The position numbers and the translations under genes are program-made. Below, piece after piece: positions 1 through 5,985 of a stretch of 7,398 nt of DNA (the first letter of the stretch is position 1; every line of letters starts with the position of its first letter). This stretch comes from Lentisphaerota bacterium (lineage in GTDB: Bacteria > Verrucomicrobiota > Kiritimatiellia > RFP12 > UBA3636), in the NCBI GenBank assembly GCA_012514445.1, contig JAAZAI010000513.1, positions 1-7,398 of the forward strand. The letters are read 5' to 3'. The notes beneath the pieces were generated by a model. It worked only from the letters and a program-made list of their open reading frames with translations, made no database searches and was not told where the DNA came from.

Positions 1-753
1 CTCGTGTACCTGCCGCTGGGCGTCGTGGCGACGGCGTTCGCCACGGTGCTGCTGCCGACGCTGTCGGGCCAGTTTGCGCACCGCGACGCCGACGGCGCGA
101 AGGCGACGCTGGTCCGGTCGGTCGAGGACGTTCTGCTGCTCACCATCCCCGCGGCGGCCGGCCTGATGCTGCTCTCGCGCGATGTCGTCGCGGTCCTCTA
201 CCAGGGCGGGGAGTTCACGGCGCAGGACACGGTCCACGTTTCGCGCGCGCTGATCTGCTACGCGCCGGGGCTGCTGGTCTTCAGCCTGAACAAAGTCCTG
301 ACGCCGTGGTTCCACGCGCAGAAGGACACGAAGACGCCGATGCAGATCGCGCTCGCGATGGTCGGCGCGAACCTGGCGCTCAACATCCTGATGGTGCTGA
401 CGCTCCCGGACGGGTGGAAGCACGCCGGCATCGCGGGCTCGACGGTCGTGTGCTCGCTGATCTCCTGCGTCTGGCTCGTGAGGAAGGCATCGCAGCGCAA
501 CGGCCGCATGGGCCTGCGCGCGCTGGCGAAGCCGGCGTTGCGCATGGCGGCGGCGTGCTTCCTGATGACGATCGTGGTCCTGCTCGTCCGGAGCGGCGTC
601 TACGCCGCGATGGGGCCGGGGCGCCTGGCGGCGCTGGCCGTCGTCGGCCTTGGCGTCGCCGCCGCGATGGCGGTCTACGGCGTGGCGGTGTGGAGACTCT
701 GCCCCGAGTCGACGCATCGCGTGCTGATGATCAGGCGGCGGCGCGGAGGCTAG
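1..753 (+). CDS. murJ: Lipid II flippase MurJ (MviN family), C-terminal part; 5' end outside window
   Basis: MurJ is the inner-membrane MOP-superfamily flippase that moves the peptidoglycan precursor lipid II to the periplasmic face. About 250 codons are present, in frame from base 1, so roughly the C-terminal half of a usual 500-530 residue protein. Counting from base 4, I see about seven hydrophobic segments near residues 5-20, 43-62, 81-98, 115-135, 140-160, 178-200 and 208-230. Family signatures include LYQGGEFTAQDT (about 65-76), matching the MurJ 'lfxrGaFtaxDt' stretch, and VLTPWFHAQKDTKTP (about 98-112), matching the 'yArqDtktP' stretch. The protein ends in a short basic tail (RRRRGG). 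The GTG at base 4 lies inside the conserved fold and is not the real start. No convincing terminator follows the stop. The assignment is firm. Confidence 0.95.
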   Translation, partial: LVYLPLGVVATAFATVLLPTLSGQFAHRDADGAKATLVRSVEDVLLLTIPAAAGLMLLSRDVVAVLYQGGEFTAQDTVHVSRALICYAPGLLVFSLNKVLTPWFHAQKDTKTPMQIALAMVGANLALNILMVLTLPDGWKHAGIAGSTVVCSLISCVWLVRKASQRNGRMGLRALAKPALRMAAACFLMTIVVLLVRSGVYAAMGPGRLAALAVVGLGVAAAMAVYGVAVWRLCPESTHRVLMIRRRRGG

Positions 754-857
754 GTCAGGGGCGTCGGCGATGGAGCGCTCTGGCGATTTCCGGGCGCGCC
801 CTCCAAAGACCGTGTGGGCAGCCACGCGCAGATGCGTGCCGCACGCGCCCCCCCCCC

Positions 858-881
858 TCTCACACTTTCGAAAGTGCGAGA
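858..881. repeat. 24-bp near-perfect palindrome centred on TTCGAA, beside a C10 run
   Basis: The left arm TCTCACACTTTC (858-869) pairs with the right arm GAAAGTGCGAGA (870-881) at 11 of 12 positions. The only mismatch is A862/C877. A run of ten C (848-857) lies immediately to the left. No T-run follows on either strand, so an intrinsic terminator is not supported. A protein-binding palindrome or the transcription end of murJ are both possible. Confidence 0.6.
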
Positions 882-907
882 ACGAACATGGGGCCGGCGG
901 ATCGCCG

Positions 908-937
908 TAATCTTGCACGACTTGTCAAGATTATAAT
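908..937 (+). promoter_or_regulatory. Operator-like inverted repeat abutting a TATAAT
   Basis: TAATCTTG (908-915) and CAAGATTA (926-933) form a perfect 8-bp inverted repeat with a 10-base spacer. The right arm runs into TATAAT (932-937), a perfect -10 hexamer. No -35 at normal spacing is convincing: TTGCAC (913-918) is only 13 bases away. An activator- or repressor-controlled promoter is possible. Transcription from here would give nrdJ a leader of about 400 nt. Confidence 0.35.
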
Positions 938-971
938 CCGTGGCGGAGCCGTCTTGGCAATCCGCGGCGGA
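936..971. repeat. Direct repeat ATCCGYGGCGGA, two copies 24 bases apart
   Basis: ATCCGTGGCGGA (936-947) and ATCCGCGGCGGA (960-971) differ at one base. Their starts are exactly 24 bases apart, just downstream of the TATAAT at 932-937. A looser relative, ATCCGCGCCGAT, begins at 1016. Repeated sites for a regulator are possible, but GC-rich sequence also gives such repeats by chance. Confidence 0.45.
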
Positions 972-1143
972 TGGCTGGGTAACGAGGCGCGGCTTTCAAG
1001 GGTGTCGCCGCAGGCGATCCGCGCCGATTCCCCCCAAAAAAGCCCTCGTCGAGGCGCCTGAACGGCGGGCGCGGGCGGACGGTCAAATCGCGGAGTTATC
1101 CAGATCGTTGCCCCATCGGGAGTTAGGCGAAATCTTCCCTGAA

Positions 1144-1159
1144 ACACATATTTATGGTG
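1144..1159. promoter_or_regulatory. Degenerate upstream NrdR-box candidate
   Basis: ACACATATTTATGGTG keeps the left flank ACAC and the G of the C-N8-G frame. It matches the usual NrdR consensus (acaCwAtATaTwGtgt) at only about 9 of 16 positions. It starts 33 bases before the strong box at 1177. NrdR boxes normally come in pairs about three helical turns (31-32 bases) apart, so the position supports it more than the sequence does. Confidence 0.35.
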
Positions 1160-1186
1160 GACTTGCCCGGACGAATACGCTATATA
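1158..1186 (+). promoter_or_regulatory. Candidate sigma70-type promoter of nrdJ
   Basis: TGGACT (1158-1163, 4/6 to TTGACA) and TATATA (1181-1186, 4/6 to TATAAT) are separated by 17 bases. The -10 lies inside the NrdR box, and the expected start near 1193 coincides with the beginning of the structured leader. Neither hexamer is strong alone. The overlap with the NrdR box is the main support. Confidence 0.5.
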
Positions 1187-1192
1187 TAGGGC
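1177..1192. promoter_or_regulatory. NrdR box upstream of nrdJ
   Basis: ACGCTATATATAGGGC matches the NrdR consensus acaCwAtATaTwGtgt at 13 of 16 positions, including the whole core CTATATATAG. NrdR is the zinc-finger/ATP-cone repressor of bacterial ribonucleotide reductase genes. The box lies 150 bases before the start of a ribonucleotide reductase gene and covers its best -10 hexamer, which is where a repressor would act. Confidence 0.75.
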
Positions 1193-1194
1193 TT

Positions 1195-1296
1195 GTTCGT
1201 TCGATACCCTTTTCCCCGGGCCGGGTGCCCGGACAAGATTCGGCAAGGCTCCAGCGTCCCAGAAACGGTGCGACTGGAGCTCAAACGCGAACGAAC
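1195..1296 (+). promoter_or_regulatory. Structured 5' leader of nrdJ: closed outer stem with two internal hairpins
   Basis: GTTCGTTCG (1195-1203) pairs perfectly with CGAACGAAC (1288-1296), closing a domain of 102 nt. Inside are CCGGGC/GCCCGG (1216-1221 with 1227-1232, 5-nt loop) and GCTCCAG/CTGGAGC (1248-1254 with 1274-1280, 19-nt loop containing GGTG). All three stems are free of mismatches. The domain begins about where the promoter would start transcription and ends 46 bases before the ATG. A cobalamin riboswitch would make biological sense for an adenosylcobalamin enzyme. However, I cannot find the conserved CGCCACTG-type core or a proper B12 box, so the class is unassigned. Confidence 0.45.
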
Positions 1297-1333
1297 CATT
1301 CATCAACACGCAATTTGCCATCAAGAAGCCGAT

Positions 1334-1338
1334 AGGAG
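1334..1338 (+). promoter_or_regulatory. Ribosome binding site fixing the nrdJ start
   Basis: AGGAG lies 4 bases before the ATG at 1343. The reading frame stays open upstream to an ATG at 1193. That ATG has no such site, and the extra 50 residues look like translated leader. This site therefore favours 1343. Confidence 0.75.
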
Positions 1339-1342
1339 ACCC

Positions 1343-3589
1343 ATGAGCATTGAAGCGCTTCAAGATTATGTCTTCATGTCCAAATACAGCCGCTATGTTC
1401 CCGAAAAGCACCGCCGCGAAACCTACGAAGAGGCGGTGGATCGCGTCATCGACATGCACCGCCGCCACTTCCAGGAGAAGGGTCTGGACATCGAGGACCT
1501 GCTCGCCGAGGTTCGCGAGGGCATGCTCCAGAGGCTGATGCTCGGGAGCCAGCGCGCCATGCAGTTCGGCGGCGATCCGATCTTGAAGAAGAACGCGCGC
1601 ATGTACAATTGCACGACGTCGTACTGCGACCGCCCGCGCTTCTTCCAGGAGTCGCTCTGGCTGCTGCTCTGCGGCTCCGGCGTGGGCTTCTCGGTGCAGA
1701 CGCACCACATCGCCAAGCTGCCCATGATCTCGCGCCCGCACGGCGAGGAGGTCGTATTCCAGGTGCCGGACACGATCGAGGGCTGGGCGGACTCGCTGGG
1801 CGTGCTGCTTTCCTCCTATTTCGTCGAGCGCCAGCCGTTCCCCGAGTACGCCGGCAAGTTCGTGACCTTCGACTATTCGCTCGTCCGCCCCAAGGGCTCG
1901 TCGATCTCCTCCGGCATGGGCCGCGCGCCCGGCTCCGAGCCGCTCAAACGCAGCATCGAAGTCATCCGCAAGCTCCTCGACGCCCTCACGGAGGGCGCCG
2001 AACCGGTGAAACTGCGCTCCCTCGACGCCTACGACATTCTCATGCACGCCTCGGACGCCGTGCTCTCCGGAGGCGTGCGGCGCAGCGCCTGCATCTGCCT
2101 CTTCTCGCAGGACGACGAGCTGATGGCCACGGCGAAGACGGGGAACTGGTTCATCGAGAACCCCCAGCGCGCCCGCTCCAACAATTCCGCCATGCTCCTG
2201 CGCAACGCCACGACGCGCGAGCAGTTCGCCGGCCTCATGAAGTCCGTCAAGGAGTTCGGCGAGCCGGGCTTCGTCTGGACCGACAACCTCGAGGCCACGT
2301 TCAACCCCTGCGTCGAAATCGGACTCTACCCGCAGATCGACGGCGTCAGCGGCTTCGCGTTCTGCAACCTCTGCGAAATCAACATGGGCAAGGTGGACAC
2401 GCCCGAGAAGTTCATGCGCTCCGCCCGCCTCGCCGCCATCCTCGGCACGCTCCAGGCCGACTACACGCGCTTCGACTACCTCGACCCCGCCAGCGAACGC
2501 ATCGCCCGCCGCGAGGCGCTGCTGGGCGTCTCCATGACCGGCATGATGGAGCACCCCGCCATCGCCTTCGATCCCGAACTCCAGCGCCAGGCGGCGAAGG
2601 TCATCCTCGAGACGAACGAAGTCGTCGCCGCGCGCATCGGCCTCAACCCCTGCGCCCGCGCCACCTGCGTCAAGCCCGCCGGCTCCACCTCCTGCATCCT
2701 CGGCACCAGTTCCGGCATCCACCCGCACCACGCGCGCCGCTACTTCCGCCGCGCCCAGGCCAACGAGGACGAGCTGATGGTGGAGTTCTACCGCGCGCAG
2801 AACCCGCTCTCCGTCGAGAAGTCCGTCTGGAACCCCAACGGCACCGACGTCTCGCTCATCTTCTGCATCGAGCCCAACCCCGAGGCCATCACCAAGAACG
2901 AAGTCGACGCCGTCAAGCTCCTCGAACACGTCAAGCTCACGAAAAACAACTGGATCGACGCCGGCAAGGTGCCCGAGCGCTGCGCCCAGCCCTGGCTCAG
3001 CCACAACGTCTCCAACACGATCAACGTGCGCGACGACGAGTGGGACGCCGTGGAGCAGTACATCTACGACAACCGCGACGCCTTCGCCGGCATCTCGCTG
3101 CTGCCCGACGGCGGCGACCTCGACTACCCGCAGGCGCCATTCTGCTCCGTGCCCACCACCGCCGAGCTCATCGAAAACTACGGCGACGGCGCGATGTACG
3201 CCTCCGGCATCATCGAGGAGGCGATCGAGGCCTTCGACGGCAACCTCTGGGCCGCCTGCGACGCCGTCCTCGGCCGCGCCACCGCGGACTTCAGCCAGGC
3301 GCCCGAGATCCCGCCCGGGACGAGCGCCAAAGTCGCCCGCGCGATGATGGACGAATACGCCGCCAAGCACAACTGGATGCAGCGCGCGCGCAAGTTCGCC
3401 GCGAACTACTTCAACAACGACGTCCTGAAGATGACGCGCTGCCTCAAGCGCGTCAACAACTGCAAGCTCTGGGACGACATCAACCGCACGACCATCCGCG
3501 TCGACTACATGTTCATGGAAGAGCACCAGGACAACACCACCGTCTCCCAGACCGTCGCCTGCGGCGGCGGCAAGTGCGACGTTCTCTAG
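1343..3589 (+). CDS. nrdJ: Adenosylcobalamin-dependent (class II) ribonucleoside-triphosphate reductase, monomeric type
   Basis: This enzyme reduces ribonucleotides to deoxyribonucleotides with a thiyl radical generated from coenzyme B12. It needs no oxygen and no small subunit. The 748 residues are close to the 739 of the Lactobacillus leichmannii enzyme. By motif position, the active-site set is C90 in NCTTSYC (redox partner), C323 and E325 in NPCVEIG (thiyl-radical cysteine and catalytic glutamate) and C341 in FCNLCEIN (second redox cysteine). The C-terminal pair C740/C745 in ACGGGKC is three residues from the end, exactly as in the monomeric enzymes, where it re-reduces the active site. 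Other landmarks are GSGVGFSVQ (111-119) and VKPAGSTS (443-450, phosphate-binding loop type). I see no N-terminal ATP-cone. The start is set by the AGGAG at 1334. NrdR control is likely. lysS follows after 32 bases. Confidence 0.96.
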   Translation: MSIEALQDYVFMSKYSRYVPEKHRRETYEEAVDRVIDMHRRHFQEKGLDIEDLLAEVREGMLQRLMLGSQRAMQFGGDPILKKNARMYNCTTSYCDRPRFFQESLWLLLCGSGVGFSVQTHHIAKLPMISRPHGEEVVFQVPDTIEGWADSLGVLLSSYFVERQPFPEYAGKFVTFDYSLVRPKGSSISSGMGRAPGSEPLKRSIEVIRKLLDALTEGAEPVKLRSLDAYDILMHASDAVLSGGVRRSACICLFSQDDELMATAKTGNWFIENPQRARSNNSAMLLRNATTREQFAGLMKSVKEFGEPGFVWTDNLEATFNPCVEIGLYPQIDGVSGFAFCNLCEINMGKVDTPEKFMRSARLAAILGTLQADYTRFDYLDPASERIARREALLGVSMTGMMEHPAIAFDPELQRQAAKVILETNEVVAARIGLNPCARATCVKPAGSTSCILGTSSGIHPHHARRYFRRAQANEDELMVEFYRAQNPLSVEKSVWNPNGTDVSLIFCIEPNPEAITKNEVDAVKLLEHVKLTKNNWIDAGKVPERCAQPWLSHNVSNTINVRDDEWDAVEQYIYDNRDAFAGISLLPDGGDLDYPQAPFCSVPTTAELIENYGDGAMYASGIIEEAIEAFDGNLWAACDAVLGRATADFSQAPEIPPGTSAKVARAMMDEYAAKHNWMQRARKFAANYFNNDVLKMTRCLKRVNNCKLWDDINRTTIRVDYMFMEEHQDNTTVSQTVACGGGKCDVL

Positions 3590-3621
3590 CCGCGCCGATC
3601 CCGCGAGAAAGTCAGCGAACC

Positions 3622-5094
3622 ATGCCAGAATCCCCGTCCCCTGCGCCCGCCTCCGAGGCGCGCCCCTCCCCCAGCGAATATCGCGAGCAGCGCCTCGCCA
3701 ACTTGGCCGAACTCCAGGCGCGCGGCCATGCCCCCTTCGGCGCCGCATTCGCACGCACCGGCCGCGTCGCCGACATCCGCGCCGCCTACGCCGAGAACCT
3801 CCCCGTCAAGGCCGCCGGCCGCGTCATGTCTGTGCGCGACATGGGCAAGACCGTCTTCGCCGACCTGCGCGACGGCTCCGGCCGCATCCAGCTCTTCGTC
3901 AACAAGAACCACCTCGGCGAGGACGCCTTCGCCGCGTTCAAGTTCGTCGACCTCGGCGACCACGTCGGCGTCGAGGGCGAGATGTTCACCACGCGCACCG
4001 GCGAGATCAGCATCCGCGTCGCGACGTGGACGCTGCTCTCGAAGGCGCTCCAGCAGCCGCCCGAGAAGTTCCACGGCCTCCAGGACGTCGAGGACCGCTA
4101 TCGCCAGCGCTATTTCGATCTCATCGCGAATCCCGAGTCGCGCGCCCGCTTCAACACGCGCATCGCCGTGATGCGCGAGATCCGCGCCTTCCTCGAATCC
4201 CGCGACTTCCAGGAAGTCGAGACGCCCATGATGCAGCCCCAGCCGGGCGGCGCCGCCGCGCGTCCCTTCACGACGCACTACAACGCCCTCGACTGCACGA
4301 TGTACATGCGCATCGCCCCGGAGCTCTACCTCAAGCGCCTGCTCGTCGGCGGCTTCGACAAGGTCTTCGAGATGAACCGCAACTTCCGCAACGAAGGCCT
4401 CGACCGCACCCACAACCCCGAGTTCACCGTTCTCGAGATCTACGAGGCCTACGGCGACCGCCTCGCCATGAAGGCCATTCTCGAAGGCATGATCCCGCAC
4501 GTCTGCGACAAGGTCCTGGGCACGCGCCAGATCACCTTCGGGGAGAACGTCCTCGACTTCACTCCGCCCTACCGCGAGGTGGCCTACCACGATCTCGTCC
4601 GCGAACACATGGGCGCCGACTGGTTCGAGCGCTCCGCGGACGACGCCCGCGCCGCCGCCGAAGCCGCGGGTGTCTCCTGCGATCCGAAGTGGGACCACCT
4701 CCTCGTCACGCACGAGGTCTACGACAAGCTCATCGAAAAGACGCTGTTCCAGCCGACCTTCGTCACGCGCGTCCCGCGGCAGTTCATCCCGCTGGCCAAG
4801 GCGTGCCCCGACGACCCCACGCTCGCCGACGTCTTCGAGTTCGTCGTGGCAGGGCGCGAACTCTGCCCCGGCTACACGGAGCAGAACGACCCGATCGCCC
4901 AGCGCGAGGCCTTCGCGCATCAGGCTGGCGACGAGGTCGAGAAAATCGACGAGGACTTCATCGCCGCGCTCGAAGCCGGCATGCCGCCCGCCGGCGGCCT
5001 CGGCCTCGGCATCGACCGGTTCGTCATGATGCTCACGGGCACCGAGGCGATCCGCGACGTCATCCTCTTCCCCCAGCTCAAGCAGAAGGCGTGA
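3622..5094 (+). CDS. lysS: Lysyl-tRNA synthetase, class II
   Basis: This cytoplasmic enzyme charges tRNA-Lys with lysine. The 490 residues are typical of LysS. A variable proline-rich N-terminus is followed by the OB-fold anticodon-binding domain (about 62-140: GRVMSVRDMGKTVFADLRDGSG begins it). The catalytic domain follows: motif 1 region FLESRDFQEVETPMM (190-204), motif 2 FEMNRNFRNEG (249-259) with THNPEFTVLE (263-272), and motif 3 GGLGLGIDRFVMML (458-471). One odd point is the lysine-pocket strand, usually like 'NGFTELNDP'. Here it reads CPGYTEQNDP (415-424), with P416 at the normally invariant Asn; the glutamate (E420) and aromatic (Y418) are kept. The upstream sequence has only a weak GAGAAAG, so translation may depend partly on ribosomes leaving nrdJ. 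The next gene overlaps the stop codon by 4 bases. Confidence 0.96.
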   Translation: MPESPSPAPASEARPSPSEYREQRLANLAELQARGHAPFGAAFARTGRVADIRAAYAENLPVKAAGRVMSVRDMGKTVFADLRDGSGRIQLFVNKNHLGEDAFAAFKFVDLGDHVGVEGEMFTTRTGEISIRVATWTLLSKALQQPPEKFHGLQDVEDRYRQRYFDLIANPESRARFNTRIAVMREIRAFLESRDFQEVETPMMQPQPGGAAARPFTTHYNALDCTMYMRIAPELYLKRLLVGGFDKVFEMNRNFRNEGLDRTHNPEFTVLEIYEAYGDRLAMKAILEGMIPHVCDKVLGTRQITFGENVLDFTPPYREVAYHDLVREHMGADWFERSADDARAAAEAAGVSCDPKWDHLLVTHEVYDKLIEKTLFQPTFVTRVPRQFIPLAKACPDDPTLADVFEFVVAGRELCPGYTEQNDPIAQREAFAHQAGDEVEKIDEDFIAALEAGMPPAGGLGLGIDRFVMMLTGTEAIRDVILFPQLKQKA

Positions 5095-5879
5095 GCGGCG
5101 GTCGAGACACGTCCGCCTCGGCGCCCGCCGGCGCCGCTCATCTCGCGAGCCGCTACGGCGCGCTGGCCTCCGTTCTCGCGGCCGCCACGGCGGTCTGTCT
5201 CGTCCTCGCCTACCACCGTGGCGGAGTCTGGCACCCCGCCACGCTGCTGGGCCTCTGGTTCACCGCCTGCGCGGCCCTCGTCGCGCACGCCTACGCCGAG
5301 AACGACCCCGACGCCTTCGGCAAGGGGGCGGACGGGCGGATGCCGCCGCTCTTCACGCTCGGCTGCCTGCCCTACGCCATGCCGTTTTGGCTTCGCCAGT
5401 TCGCGCTCGTGCGCTTCTCGCGCGAACCCCGCTGGAACCGCCTCGCCGACGGCATCTGGATCGGCCGGCGACCTGAACGTCCGAACGACCTGCCCGATGG
5501 CGCAACCGTCTGCGTGGATCTCGCGGCGGAACTTTCCGCAGCACGCTTCCTGCGGAGCTGGAGCGGGCGCTACGTTTCCTTCCCGATCCTCGAGGCCTCG
5601 GCCCGCACGGCGGACGATCTGAACGCCTGCATCGACGCCCTGCCGGAGACGGGGGTCTACATTCACTGCGCGCAGGGGCATGGGCGCACCGGCTTCTTTG
5701 CCTGCGCGCTGCTGCTGCGCCGCGGCCTCGCCGCGACGGCCGCCGAGGCCGAGGCGCGCGTCGTCGCCGCCAGGCCCGGCGTGAAGCTGCGCCAGGCGCA
5801 GCGCGCGTTTTTGATGTCCTTAGCTCCCGAAACAGCCGACCATTTACCAACTGCAGAGCAGTTGAACCGCTCTTTCTAG
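5091..5879 (+). CDS. Membrane-anchored dual-specificity/tyrosine-type (HCX5R) phosphatase
   Basis: This is a 262-residue protein with two N-terminal membrane segments (about 24-41 and 51-69) and a further hydrophobic stretch (87-105). A cytoplasm-sized phosphatase domain follows (about 118-245). The signature is HCAQGHGRTG (192-201), giving nucleophile C193 and phosphate-binding R199. Upstream, VCVDLAAEL and YVSFPILEAS match the strands before the general-acid loop of bacterial and plant DSP-like proteins. The residue at the usual Asp position appears to be E168. The substrate could be a phosphoprotein, or a phospholipid as in PTPMT1-like phosphatidylglycerophosphate phosphatases; the sequence does not decide. 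I chose the GTG at 5091 because GTGA overlaps the lysS stop, a normal coupling arrangement. An internal ATG at 5340 would remove both membrane segments. The last 20 or so codons lie in less GC-rich DNA antisense to an EF-P-like fragment and may not be the ancestral C-terminus. Confidence 0.82.
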   Translation: MSGGRDTSASAPAGAAHLASRYGALASVLAAATAVCLVLAYHRGGVWHPATLLGLWFTACAALVAHAYAENDPDAFGKGADGRMPPLFTLGCLPYAMPFWLRQFALVRFSREPRWNRLADGIWIGRRPERPNDLPDGATVCVDLAAELSAARFLRSWSGRYVSFPILEASARTADDLNACIDALPETGVYIHCAQGHGRTGFFACALLLRRGLAATAAEAEARVVAARPGVKLRQAQRAFLMSLAPETADHLPTAEQLNRSF

Positions 5880-5958
5880 GCTGAAGCACCCACAAATTGT
5901 TGTTGTCGGATTCGATGACATCACCCGCCCTGATTTTTTTAGCATCCGTACTTGACAT
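5809..5958 (-). pseudogene. Truncated elongation factor P-like N-terminus (putative remnant)
   Basis: Reading the minus strand from the ATG at 5958-5956 gives about 50 residues resembling the first domain of EF-P, the factor that relieves ribosome stalling at proline runs. IRAGDVIESDNNNLWVL (residues 9-25) fits the family pattern IRxGxxIexdgxLWxV. PRKSG (27-31) sits where the modified-lysine loop PGKG should be, and RLFRELRTSKTR (41-52) resembles the 'vxLkxLxTGtk' strand. After about codon 50 the frame passes into the GC-rich phosphatase gene and all similarity stops, so the other two EF-P domains are absent. Codon use (AAA, TCA, TTG, GTA, AAT) is unlike the neighbouring genes. No strong ribosome binding site precedes the ATG. 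A chance resemblance remains possible because the middle of the match is poor. Confidence 0.4.
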
Positions 5959-5979
5959 CGAGGACTCTCATCCTGTACT
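5952..5979 (+). promoter_or_regulatory. Promoter of the small RNA gene
   Basis: A perfect -35 TTGACA (5952-5957) is followed after 16 bases by TGTACT (5974-5979, 4/6 to TATAAT). Transcription would begin near 5985-5987, directly before the 5' arm of the RNA's closing stem. The -35 overlaps the first codons of the EF-P-like fragment on the other strand, which argues that the fragment is no longer a working gene. Confidence 0.6.
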
Positions 5980-5985
5980 CTCTCG

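Larger units (their letters stand above)
754..1342. other. 589-base non-coding regulatory region between murJ and nrdJ
   Basis: I see no believable gene here. Open frames on both strands are by-products of the high GC content. The stretch holds a C10 run (848-857) next to a near-perfect palindrome, an inverted repeat abutting TATAAT (908-937) and a 12-base direct repeat (936-971). It also holds a NrdR-box promoter region (1144-1192) and a structured leader (1195-1296). Several short GC dyads also occur, such as TCGCC/GGCGA at 1005-1017. None is followed by a T-run, so none is a good terminator for murJ. Confidence 0.8.

Noticed and set aside
1193..1342. 50-codon N-terminal extension of nrdJ from the ATG at 1193
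   Set aside because: No ribosome site precedes it. The ATG coincides with the predicted transcription start, the sequence is structured leader, and AGGAG at 1334 supports 1343.
1195..1342. Canonical cobalamin riboswitch before nrdJ
   Set aside because: The CGCCACTG-type core and the B12 box are not present. AAGCCGATAGGAGACC before the ATG only partly resembles a B12 box and is explained by the ribosome site. I kept the structure as an unassigned leader.
1609..3621. Plus-strand open frame continuing upstream of lysS
   Set aside because: The upstream part is an Arg/Pro/His-rich out-of-frame reading of nrdJ. Recognisable LysS begins at the ATG at 3622.
860..3754. Very long minus-strand open frame (964 codons) opposite nrdJ
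   Set aside because: It is antisense to a clear nrdJ gene. Its translation is low-complexity Ala/Gly/Val/Glu/Asp/Arg without domains, a normal by-product of high third-position GC on the other strand.
3586..4920. 444-codon minus-strand open frame opposite lysS
   Set aside because: Its translation is biased and featureless, and it is fully antisense to a well-supported lysS gene.
5845..5890. tRNA-like pieces (ACCAACTG..., GTTGAACC...) on the minus strand
   Set aside because: The D-arm-like and T-arm-like pieces are in the wrong order, have no acceptor or anticodon stem, and are better explained as part of the EF-P-like reading frame.
5920..5940. T-run (TTTTTTT) after the phosphatase gene as its terminator
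   Set aside because: The only stem in front is ATCA/TGAT, 4 bp and AU-rich, too weak to be convincing.
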